Part shown: positions 23,625-31,616 of the stretch, piece after piece | How positions within the stretch are numbered: the stretch's first letter is position 1 | How the letters are laid out: every line of letters begins with the position of its first letter | NCBI GenBank assembly: GCA_038087015.1 | Contig: JASBNA010000012.1 | Span: forward strand, 310,001-374,000 | Direction: 5' to 3' | Origin: Cerrena zonata | Taxonomy: Eukaryota > Basidiomycota > Agaricomycetes > Polyporales > Cerrenaceae | Length of the DNA: 64,000 bases | The notes under the pieces: generated by a model | The model's database searches: none | The model's input: the letters and a program-made list of their open reading frames with translations, nothing else | Told to the model about the DNA's origin: nothing | Made by a program: the position numbers and the translations under genes

Positions 23625-25016
23625 ATGTCCGAATCCGCTGGTTCCTATCGAATCGAACATCTTAAATCCCCCGACAACTATCCTACCTGGAGTGTCCAAC
23701 TTAAGGACATTCTGACGGAAGCTAATCTTTTCGGCTACGCTAACGGGACGATCATCCGTCCCATCCTCGATGCCGACGGAAAGAACGAAGATAAGCTTAC
23801 CGAATGGGACACTAAAGATGCTAAAGCCTTGACAGCGATCCGCACTAGGATCACTCAAGCCATGATGACATACGTCATCGGTGCTAATACTGCACACGAG
23901 GCCTGGATATCATTACAATCCGTTTTTGACATCCAGGGACCGATCGCCACTATTTTAGAATACCGACGCTTCTACCGGTACAACATCCCGGATCATGCCG
24001 ATCTCGAAGAACATGTTCGCACTTTGCGCAACATTAAGGAGCGACTTACCCTCCTCAAAGAACCCATTACCGAGAAAGCTTTCAATTTGAATCTTCTCGC
24101 GTCCTTACCAGAGTCATGGGATCCTTTCGTGTCTGTCGTCGACCTCGCCACCCTTACCGCTAACTCGTCAACTCTCATTGGCCGAGTCCTTCAGGAAGAC
24201 GCTAGGCGACGATCTCGATCTGGGTCTGGACCGAACACTGCTTTCCCCGCTTTTCAAGCTCAGGGCCAAAGTAACCGTAGCTTCGGATCACGCGGTCCGC
24301 CGGCTTTTAATAATCATAGCATTCAAAATCGTCATACCGGCGATAGACCTCAGCATCGAGGAAATAACCCTTCGAATGGTAATCGCCGACCATTCCGTTC
24401 TTTCCCCCGCCGTCCAAACAGCTCTAACAACAATAACCGTCGTCAAACTCAACGTCCCAACAACCAACGTCCCAACAATCAACGTCCTAGTAGCTCCAAC
24501 GGCCCTACCGAAGGACCACCTACTTATGCCTTCTTAGCAAATGACGTCCCTGCCGCTTACGCTCCCCGTAAATGGTTGGGGGACACTGGTTCTCAGGTAC
24601 ATGTCGTATCTGATAGAACCTTATTTGAGGACTACATACCTACCCCTGGACGTACTATTTGTGGTGTTGGATCCACAGACGTCTTAGGGTATGGTACTGT
24701 TCGTTTCAAATTTGTTGTTAACGGAAGAACCACTGGTCGGGTTACTTTACTTGACGTTTTACACGTCCCCTCCATTTCCCATCACTTGATTTCCTTAGGT
24801 CGACTCACCGACACTACTGACCTCATTTATATGGGGACTAACGACGATATATCTATCATCGACCCGAACCTTGACACCGTCATAGCCGAAGGAGTCAAAC
24901 GCGATCGACTATACGAATTTGAAGTCGAACCCGTTATGCCGGCTCAAGCTTTTCAGTCTTTTCGGTCCATGCTAGTCGAACCTGGTACGACTGGCATGTT
25001 TCCCTTGGACATCTGA
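23625..25016 (+). CDS. Copia Gag and protease
   Basis: This 463-codon frame starts at ATG 23625 (MSESAGSYRIEHL), after a leader of about 460 nt from the LTR. Residues 1-190 form the Copia-type Gag (UBN2-like) with the typical YPTWSVQLKDIL and AWISLQSVFD motifs. A basic Asn/Arg/Pro-rich segment follows in place of a clear CCHC zinc knuckle. The retropepsin shows its active site in WLGDTGSQVHVVSD (about residue 323). The frame ends at TGA 25014-25016, while the true continuation (WYDWHVSLGHL) begins one base back at 24983. Products would be virus-like particle proteins and the element protease. Confidence 0.88.
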   Translation: MSESAGSYRIEHLKSPDNYPTWSVQLKDILTEANLFGYANGTIIRPILDADGKNEDKLTEWDTKDAKALTAIRTRITQAMMTYVIGANTAHEAWISLQSVFDIQGPIATILEYRRFYRYNIPDHADLEEHVRTLRNIKERLTLLKEPITEKAFNLNLLASLPESWDPFVSVVDLATLTANSSTLIGRVLQEDARRRSRSGSGPNTAFPAFQAQGQSNRSFGSRGPPAFNNHSIQNRHTGDRPQHRGNNPSNGNRRPFRSFPRRPNSSNNNNRRQTQRPNNQRPNNQRPSSSNGPTEGPPTYAFLANDVPAAYAPRKWLGDTGSQVHVVSDRTLFEDYIPTPGRTICGVGSTDVLGYGTVRFKFVVNGRTTGRVTLLDVLHVPSISHHLISLGRLTDTTDLIYMGTNDDISIIDPNLDTVIAEGVKRDRLYEFEVEPVMPAQAFQSFRSMLVEPGTTGMFPLDI

Positions 25017-27805
25017 ACAAGGCGCAACTCCAGGAACTTGCCCGAAAGGAGATGGTCACAGGATTCAACGTTGACACCTCAAGTTCCCTCGATTTCGACT
25101 GTGAAGCCTGCATACTAGCCAAAGCTCACACTTTACCTTTCCCCCACTCGTCTTCATCTCGTAATCTCGCCGTCGGCGATGTCATTGTCTGTGATATCTG
25201 GGGACCGGCTTCTACTCGATCCCTTCAACATCACGATTACTATATTTCTTTTCTCGACCTCGGCTCTCGATATTCTCGCGTTTATTTTCTCCTGCCTCGA
25301 AATCATGCTATACTCGCCCTAAAACAATATCACTCCTTTTTCCTCACTCAAAAGGGACGATCTTTCAAGGTCCTTCGTGTCGACAATGCTCGAGAATTCA
25401 TCTTCGGTGAATTCCAAGATTTCTGCACTCAGCACGGAATCATCCTCGAAACTACAGCCCCATACTCATCCTCTCAAAACGGTGTGGCTGAACGCTTCAA
25501 TCGCACCGTAGTCGAACGAGGACGTGCAATGCTCCTTGACGCTGACGCTCCCAAATTCCTTTGGGAAGAAGCAGTTTCTTACGCTAATTATCTTAGAAAC
25601 CTTTCCCCCACTCGTGCCCTATCCGGCATGACACCCTTCGAAGCCTTCTGGGGGAAGAAACCGAATGTTTCTGACATTCATCAATTCGGCCGTACTTGCT
25701 GGGTCCTTGTACCCGAACAACGTCGTTCTAAACTCGACGCTACCTCTGAACGTTTCATGTTCACTGGTATCGCCGAAAACTCAGCCGGATATCGCTACTA
25801 CGTTCCCCGCCTTCGACAAATCTTACATTCCCGCAACGTCCTTTTCCCTTCATCCTATGCACCTCATCCTCCTGTCGATATCCCTGCTCCTGGTAACGTT
25901 TCTGGTCTTGAGGGGGAGACTACTCCTATCATAATACCGAATGCCTCGTCCAAAACCGAAACGACACCAGACTTACAGCTTGTACCGAAATTTCCTAATT
26001 TGGCGATCTCGACACCCGAAAAGGCAACTCCTCGCACATCCACTTACCAGAACCCTCGACGATCCACTCGAAACACTACTCAACATGACTACAAGCAACT
26101 TCACTCCGGAACTGGGGTTTCGAGAAGAAAAGTCGTTTCCCCCAACGCACCAAAAGCTCAACTGCTACCTCCCAGAGACAGCACTCCAAGACCGACCGAA
26201 CAACCTGACGAACCAGATCCTCCCATAGCATTCACTTCCCTCGACGTACTCACTGACGAACCACGAACACTCAAGGAAGTCCAATCACGTCCCGATTGGA
26301 ACGAATGGAAGAATGCCATGGATGCCGAAATTAACCAACTTCACACTCTCGGTACTTATTCACTCGAACCGCTTCCGGACGATCGCAAACCTGTTGGTTG
26401 TCGTTGGGTATTCCTTATCAAACGTGACCCCAAAGGGAAAATCCTCAAATACAAGGCTCGCCTCGTCGCCCAAGGATTCTCCCAGATCCCCGGTCAAGAT
26501 TTCCTAGCCACTTATGCACCTGTCATGCGCTTGGAATCTTACCGGACGATCATTGCTATAGCCGCTGCTAGAAGATGGGCGATCCATCAAATTGACGTCA
26601 TCGGTGCCTACCTAAATGGCGAACTCGAGGAAGTCATTTACATGCGGCAACCGCCGGGCTATGAAGATGGATCTCCACGTGTGTGCCTTCTCCACAAGGC
26701 ACTATACGGACTTAAGCAAGCGGGCCGAGTCTGGAACATCAAATTCAATGACGTCTTCGTCAAAACTTTAGGTTACACTCGTATCCCTTCCGACTTATGC
26801 GTTTATATTCGACATAACGCAGATGGTTTCGCTCTCGTCGTCATCCATGTGGACGACTCTACCATTACTACCGATCCCCCTTCGTATGTCACAAAAGCCA
26901 AAGCCGAAATCAGTGAACATTTGAATATTACCGACCTAGGCGAAGCCAAGACGTTTGTAGGACTACAACTCGAACACGACAAGTCAAACGGTACTATTAC
27001 TATTCACCAAACGTCTTACATCACGAAAATTCTCGACCGTTTCGGCATGCTCACCTCTCATGTCGTACATACTCCCATGGACTCACACGTTATACTCACC
27101 ATGCCTACTCCAGAAACTCGCTGTTCCGAACAGGATTTCCCCTACGCTGCTGCCATTGGATCCCTCATGTATGCAGCAGTAGGAACTCGTCCCGACATCG
27201 CTCACTCGGTCCAACGTCTTTCCCAATATACGACAAATTTCTCACAGGAGCACATCACGGCTGTCAAGCGTGTATTCCGATACCTAAACGGCACTCGAAC
27301 TCTGGGAATTGTCTATGGACGATCTCACGATATCACACTGTCTGGTTACACCGACGCCGATTGGGGACAAGACCCTTCTGATCGAAAATCTGTTTCTGGA
27401 TATGTCTTCTCCATCTCAGGGGGAGCTATCTCGTGGTCCTCCAAGAAACAAACTTCCGTCGCTCTCTCGACGATGGAAGCTGAATTCGTCGCTCTTGCAC
27501 ATGGAACCAAGGACGCCATATGGCTTCGATCTTTACTCTTCGACTTAGGTTTCCCTCAGCAAAATCCCACGACAATTCATTGCGATAATCAAGCAGCCAT
27601 TGCTTTCGCACACGACCATCAATTCCACGCTCGATCAAAACACATCGATATTCAATGTCTATTCGTTCGCGACCACATCACGAAGAAAGACATTAATGTC
27701 ACTTACGTCTCGACAAAAGACAACTGCGCCGACATGTTCACCAAAGGCCTCCCACGTCCTATTCACTCCCATCTCGTTCCCTCAATCGGTATGTCTACTT
27801 GTTGA
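24983..27805 (+). CDS. Copia integrase, reverse transcriptase and RNase H
   Basis: This frame holds the rest of Pol. The GAG-pre-integrase zinc motif begins with WHVSLGHLNKAQ and ends CEACILAKAHTLPF. The integrase core has D in VCDIWGP, D in LRVDNAREF and E in NGVAERFNRTV. RT shows YKARLVAQGFSQIPG, DVIGAYLNGELEE, LYGLKQAGRVWN and the catalytic VIHVDDST, where H replaces the first Y of YVDD. RNase H shows GYTDADWGQDPSDRKS, STMEAEFVAL, HCDNQAAI and ARSKHIDI. The stop TGA lies at 27803-27805, 7 nt before the 3' LTR, so the purine tract overlaps the stop. All domains look intact; the only lesion seen is the frame break at the left end. Confidence 0.92.
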   Translation, partial: WYDWHVSLGHLNKAQLQELARKEMVTGFNVDTSSSLDFDCEACILAKAHTLPFPHSSSSRNLAVGDVIVCDIWGPASTRSLQHHDYYISFLDLGSRYSRVYFLLPRNHAILALKQYHSFFLTQKGRSFKVLRVDNAREFIFGEFQDFCTQHGIILETTAPYSSSQNGVAERFNRTVVERGRAMLLDADAPKFLWEEAVSYANYLRNLSPTRALSGMTPFEAFWGKKPNVSDIHQFGRTCWVLVPEQRRSKLDATSERFMFTGIAENSAGYRYYVPRLRQILHSRNVLFPSSYAPHPPVDIPAPGNVSGLEGETTPIIIPNASSKTETTPDLQLVPKFPNLAISTPEKATPRTSTYQNPRRSTRNTTQHDYKQLHSGTGVSRRKVVSPNAPKAQLLPPRDSTPRPTEQPDEPDPPIAFTSLDVLTDEPRTLKEVQSRPDWNEWKNAMDAEINQLHTLGTYSLEPLPDDRKPVGCRWVFLIKRDPKGKILKYKARLVAQGFSQIPGQDFLATYAPVMRLESYRTIIAIAAARRWAIHQIDVIGAYLNGELEEVIYMRQPPGYEDGSPRVCLLHKALYGLKQAGRVWNIKFNDVFVKTLGYTRIPSDLCVYIRHNADGFALVVIHVDDSTITTDPPSYVTKAKAEISEHLNITDLGEAKTFVGLQLEHDKSNGTITIHQTSYITKILDRFGMLTSHVVHTPMDSHVILTMPTPETRCSEQDFPYAAAIGSLMYAAVGTRPDIAHSVQRLSQYTTNFSQEHITAVKRVFRYLNGTRTLGIVYGRSHDITLSGYTDADWGQDPSDRKSVSGYVFSISGGAISWSSKKQTSVALSTMEAEFVALAHGTKDAIWLRSLLFDLGFPQQNPTTIHCDNQAAIAFAHDHQFHARSKHIDIQCLFVRDHITKKDINVTYVSTKDNCADMFTKGLPRPIHSHLVPSIGMSTC

Positions 27806-27812
27806 GGGGGAG
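27804..27812 (+). promoter_or_regulatory. Copia polypurine tract
   Basis: GAGGGGGAG lies immediately before the 3' LTR and overlaps the pol stop codon. It is the expected primer for plus-strand synthesis. Confidence 0.8.
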
Positions 27813-28208
27813 TGTTGTTATTTCGTCTACGACGCTAAGTCGACCATTTCCCGATATATCCATGTCCCTGCCTATTTAGGCAATTCCTCTTTTTCTTCGT
27901 CATCTTCATTCCTATTTGATTCCTCCCCGAGTCCCCCTTTCACCTTTTACTTCTAATAGTACTACCGAAGGTCTAGCCTCCGTATGGACTCGCATCGACT
28001 CCGCTACCGAGCTCGTTCCGAGCTCATACTTACTTCTACCGAGCTTTCTACATTTCTATGTCTTATTTTATGTTTTCCGTCTTCCGTTCCCTTCGTACCG
28101 CACCCGCTCCGTTCGCTCTCTACATACGTATATAAACCCCATGTATTCAACTATCTACTCTATCGAATTCTACATTATTCGTCCTAACTCATTGCGTGCA
28201 CAACAATA
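27813..28208 (+). repeat. 3' LTR of the Copia element
   Basis: It is the same 396-bp sequence as the 5' LTR, without a visible difference, including the TATATAAA at 28129-28136. It is followed by GAACG (28209-28213), the second copy of the target duplication. Confidence 0.92.
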
Positions 28209-28267
28209 GAACGTACCCAGGTGTTAGTTGCCGACGGAAGGGTAACCTTGCATGAGTGGATGGATGG

Positions 28268-29902
28268 TCAGGTGCGTGCCGGTGGAACGGGTGCGAGTTG
28301 CCAACGTGTGAGTCGAATATGTGCTTCTGGGTTTTGCTGAACGTAGGGAGCCATGATTTCCGAGTTTTTGCGGAGGTATTTCCTGAATGAGTCGCCTGCC
28401 CAACGGCCTTTGGACTTGACAACGTCGAAGGGAACGCCCTTGAGGAGTCGTTCAAGAGTGCCACCAATCCGGAAGGAGTGGCCTTGGAGGTGTATTCCAT
28501 GCTCTGCGAGTGCGGTGTTGATGGTTTTCATCAGAATCTGCTTGGTCAGAGGGCGACGTTCCTTGCCATGTGTGTAGCTGAAAATGTGTTCTCCGGGCTT
28601 GGGATCGTTGACTCTTAGATGGTTTTCTAGGGCATTGTCGGCGTCGGACTCGACCTGCTGCTTCCCCCAGAATATGTCTTCACCGGTCGTTTTTCCCTCT
28701 CGTCGACGAGCTTTGGTGGAAGGTAGGTAGATGATTGTCACCTTGAGGTTGTTGTGGTCCGAGACGTACTTGATGTTTTCGACGGATGGATGAAGACTGG
28801 GATCGAAGGATTTGAGATTTGGAGTGGTTAACTCACCGGATCTTGCCATACCATAGAATAGCGCTGTAGCGCAGGACCATACTGCAGCCTCCAATGGTTT
28901 CGTCGTGTCGAGAGATGCACCTAGGGTTTCAAGGTGTTCCGATAGGCAGGGAGGTCTTGGTTTTTTGCGTGACGATGAAGGGGTGGCGAGGTTTGCTGCT
29001 TTCAGAGCATTGGCATAGGGTTCAGGTGACATATTCCATGGGATGTCATGTAGGATGTGCCAGGCCCGGACACCTGCAACATAATTGTTGACTGCGTCGC
29101 CGGCGTAGCCTCCAGCTAAGGCTGAGATAAATTGAATTATCGTATTGCAGGAGGCTGGTGCCCGGTCTTCTTCTGGTAGTTCCATAAGGTCGCACCAGAC
29201 GTGGTAGACTAGAAGCCCCGAACCGTATACTTCATGCGTGTTGTCGCTCCAAGCTCCTAAGTGAAGGGATTTGACTCTCTGGAGGTTTTCCGGGGAGAAG
29301 AAATCTAGTCGAGTGGTACTAGACAGCAGCGGAAGCCAGTTCTTAAGGCGATCTCTTGCAAGGCAGTGTGGACGGAGAGGGGAGGGAGTTGGAGTGAGCA
29401 TCGGTTGGTAAGGACGAGGCTTACTGGTCGGTTCTTTCAGCTGAGGGAGAGGCTTGTAGAAACGGCTATGAACAACTCTCGAATCGTTTTGAGAGGTAGA
29501 AGTGTTCGGTCCGTTCTTGTTGTTCTCGGGTTGAGGATTGAAGCGTGAGCTTTGCTCCGTGCTGCGATCCTTCACGGTGGGGTTGAAACGGGGGTTTCGT
29601 AGGTCGGGATCCGTTGAATTGGAAGGGTTCGATCCATTCTTGGAGAGCTGGTGGGATTCCGATGTGAGGGAGGAGTAAACCGATTGGAGGAAACCTTCCT
29701 CTGGAAGGTCCGTCGGCTGGGTTGGATTTGCTCGGGACGTACTCGGTTTGGACGTCAACACCTGAGTTATCCACAAGTGATCGGATTCGCTTGAAGACGT
29801 TGTTGACTTCCTTCGATCGGCTTCGGCCGTTCCTCCATCCTTGGACGACTCCCTGGTTGTCCCCGAAGACAGTGAAGTTTTGCCTCTGTTTGGATGCAGC
29901 AA
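28268..29902 (-). CDS. tyrosine recombinase (YR) of the DIRS-like element
   Basis: The 544-codon frame encodes a disordered Ser/Pro/Arg-rich N-terminus (about 190 aa) and a C-terminal recombinase that would integrate the circular cDNA by strand exchange. Catalytic residues of the family are visible: Arg in GMARSGELTTP, the H-x-x-R box in GHSFRIGGTLERLL, a W in KGRWAGDSF, and the Tyr nucleophile in FRKYLRKNSE. An N-terminal SAM-like core-binding domain fits the WSDNTHEVYGSGLLVYHVW region. The first part of the frame overlaps the end of the RT-RNase H frame by about 430 nt in the +1 frame, so the true start may be further in. No stop or lost catalytic residue was seen. Confidence 0.85.
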   Translation of the reverse strand: MLHPNRGKTSLSSGTTRESSKDGGTAEADRRKSTTSSSESDHLWITQVLTSKPSTSRANPTQPTDLPEEGFLQSVYSSLTSESHQLSKNGSNPSNSTDPDLRNPRFNPTVKDRSTEQSSRFNPQPENNKNGPNTSTSQNDSRVVHSRFYKPLPQLKEPTSKPRPYQPMLTPTPSPLRPHCLARDRLKNWLPLLSSTTRLDFFSPENLQRVKSLHLGAWSDNTHEVYGSGLLVYHVWCDLMELPEEDRAPASCNTIIQFISALAGGYAGDAVNNYVAGVRAWHILHDIPWNMSPEPYANALKAANLATPSSSRKKPRPPCLSEHLETLGASLDTTKPLEAAVWSCATALFYGMARSGELTTPNLKSFDPSLHPSVENIKYVSDHNNLKVTIIYLPSTKARRREGKTTGEDIFWGKQQVESDADNALENHLRVNDPKPGEHIFSYTHGKERRPLTKQILMKTINTALAEHGIHLQGHSFRIGGTLERLLKGVPFDVVKSKGRWAGDSFRKYLRKNSEIMAPYVQQNPEAHIRLTRWQLAPVPPART

Positions 29903-30178
29903 TGATGTGCCTCACCAGCATTTCAAAACCGATAGCTTCTGCCCAAGCGATGTCCCTTCCGTCTGTCTTCCAATCTCCGATGAGGCGCCAAGCGAACCAT
30001 CTGTCATTTATGCAGATTCCGAGTCCGACGCCCGAGCTCGCGTCTGAGTAGGCTGCAAGGGGCACAAAGGAGTCTGGATCGATTAGGGAGCGGGGAGGCG
30101 GGGGAGAGAGAAGAGTTGAGTGCCACCACTCGATGTCTCGCTCGCAGCCTCGAGGAGGGGTGCGAGGCATGAACGCGT
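29466..30178 (-). pseudogene. RNase H part of the DIRS-like RT-RNase H gene (3' fragment)
   Basis: This is the continuation of the RT gene beyond the Gypsy insertion, starting at AFMPRTPPRGC. RNase H residues are visible: Asp in AAYSDASSGVGLGI, Glu in AWAEAIGFEML, Asp in FGDNQGVVQGW, and the EYVPSKSNPADGPSRG segment typical of RNase H and the recombinase-element tether. After the insertion this piece has lost its promoter and RT half, so it is a broken copy. The frame number matches the RT part exactly when the element plus one 4-bp duplication (15,179 bp) is removed. Confidence 0.85.
30175..30178. repeat. target-site duplication of the Gypsy element, left copy (GCGT)
   Basis: GCGT precedes the 5' LTR, and GCGT follows the 3' LTR at 45354-45357. 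If the LTR is taken to start at G instead of TG, the duplication is GCGTT (5 bp); both readings restore the same empty site. Confidence 0.85.
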
Positions 30179-31554
30179 TGTCATGCGTAGAAACTGTTTC
30201 ACCAGTTTTACTACACATTTGACATGGATTCATACATTCTTGTTAGCATGCAACATGCTCTACAACATAGGATTGTAAGACTTACCCTCTTATGATTTAT
30301 GGTATAGGCATTTGTATACTACCTTGCCCCTCTATTCCCTGATCCTAGGACTGTTAATGCCTAACATGCACTGTATTGATCATCGCTTAGTGATACATGC
30401 CCATATTACTAATCCACACTGGTAACTGCTAGCAGCAACAAAGCGGATTGGTAATGAAAGTGCATTATTAAGCCTCTGATTGATAATCAGTGAGGCTACA
30501 ACACCCTTGGTCCCTCAAGACTTGCCTTACAAAGCACCTACAATACTCTCGGCGCAGCTTATTAAGCTCCCCAAGTGGCTTACAAAGCATTGGTATGGAT
30601 TATGAATCATCTCTAATCCTCCCTCAAGCCTACCAATCTGCTTACTAATCCCACTCAACTACTTGTTAAGCGCTTAGCAAGCCTCAATCCTATTGGTCCA
30701 CAAGACAACCCACTTACAAACACCCCTCAAGATCGATTACGAAGGATTCCCTGGCCTAGGAAGGATTGGTAATCTGTAGGAAGTTGGTTGAGAGTGGAGC
30801 AATATGATTGGTCAAGTAGATAGTTGCACAGCCACTGCTGCAACAGTATATAAGGAGTCCCAATCTCTGAGTAGAGAGCATCGATTTTATCATCGGTCAC
30901 AGTATCGATTTTACATCGGTCGGGTCGACCCCCAGGTCACAGATCGTTTCACGTCCTATATCTGCTACAGTCTACACGAGACTTGCACAGATCCCCCCCC
31001 CCAGAACACTGCTTACTCTGACGTCGTTGCTAGTATCTCTGAATCCTACGATTGTGATTCAGGATACGTCTCTATCTCTCTGATTCCTTATCTGCAGTTG
31101 CTAAGCAAACGGCTTAGTATTGTAGATCCCAGTCCAGAATTCACCTATCTTCTTTTATTTCCAGACTTTGTTCAACTCGAGGTTGAACCTTTGTGTGCTA
31201 CTGCTTTTGTGTAGTCCCCGCAAGACTACACTTAGTGCTGTTTCATCACCCATCCACATCCACATCCACATCTCTATCTTAGGAACTTCCATTCCTAAGA
31301 TCAACTTGGTTGTTTGTATTGTACTTTGAACCTCAAACGTACTTTCTTACTTCCTTTACTCCTCCCTCTTTGGCACTTTGTCATTGAACAAGGTACCTTT
31401 GATCAGTTACATTCTCCCCACACCCGAACGACAAGGGATATCCGGTATAAAGACTTACCCGAGACTCTCTTGAATCGTATCTTGGCTTTTAGTGTTGCAG
31501 TCTATTGATTGTAAATCCCCACACTAATTAGCCTTTATCTGATTACGACCGACA
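30179..31554 (+). repeat. 5' LTR of the Gypsy element
   Basis: It is 1,376 bp, TGTCATGCG...CGACA. A TATA box (TATATAAG) lies at 30847-30854. It contains short repeated motifs: CTTACAAAGCA twice, GGATTGGTAAT twice, and a tandem pair with ATCGATTTTA and CATCGGTC at about 30877-30919. A 136-codon frame inside it (30804-31214) occurs identically in the other LTR and shows no protein motif. Confidence 0.93.
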
Positions 31555-31558
31555 TCAG

Positions 31559-31575
31559 TGGAGCCCACCGCGAGG
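31559..31575 (+). promoter_or_regulatory. candidate Gypsy primer binding site
   Basis: TGGAGCCCACCGCGAGG begins four bases after the 5' LTR and starts with the TGG expected opposite a tRNA CCA end. The matching tRNA could not be named, so this is positional evidence only. Confidence 0.4.
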
Positions 31576-31616
31576 GGTGGAGTGTATACTGAATACTTGG
31601 TCTGTATCCCAGTCTC

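Larger units (their letters stand above)
22767..28208 (+). mobile_element. Ty1/Copia LTR retrotransposon, 5,442 bp
   Basis: A complete-looking element has 396-bp LTRs that appear identical, a primer binding site right after the 5' LTR, coding regions in the Copia order Gag-protease-integrase-RT-RNase H, a purine tract before the 3' LTR, and a GAACG duplication. Identical LTRs point to a very recent insertion. One -1 frame break near 24981-24985 splits the polyprotein between protease and integrase. The element landed just downstream of the recombinase gene of the DIRS-like element. Confidence 0.93.

Noticed and set aside
28209..28267. terminal repeats of the DIRS-like element
   Set aside because: I searched by eye for words shared with 48197-48600 and 22200-22766 and found none long enough to claim split direct or inverted repeats.
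30804..31214. 136-codon protein gene in the Gypsy LTR (also at 44603-45013)
   Set aside because: It spans the expected promoter and transcript start, has no motif and occurs only because the LTR is duplicated.
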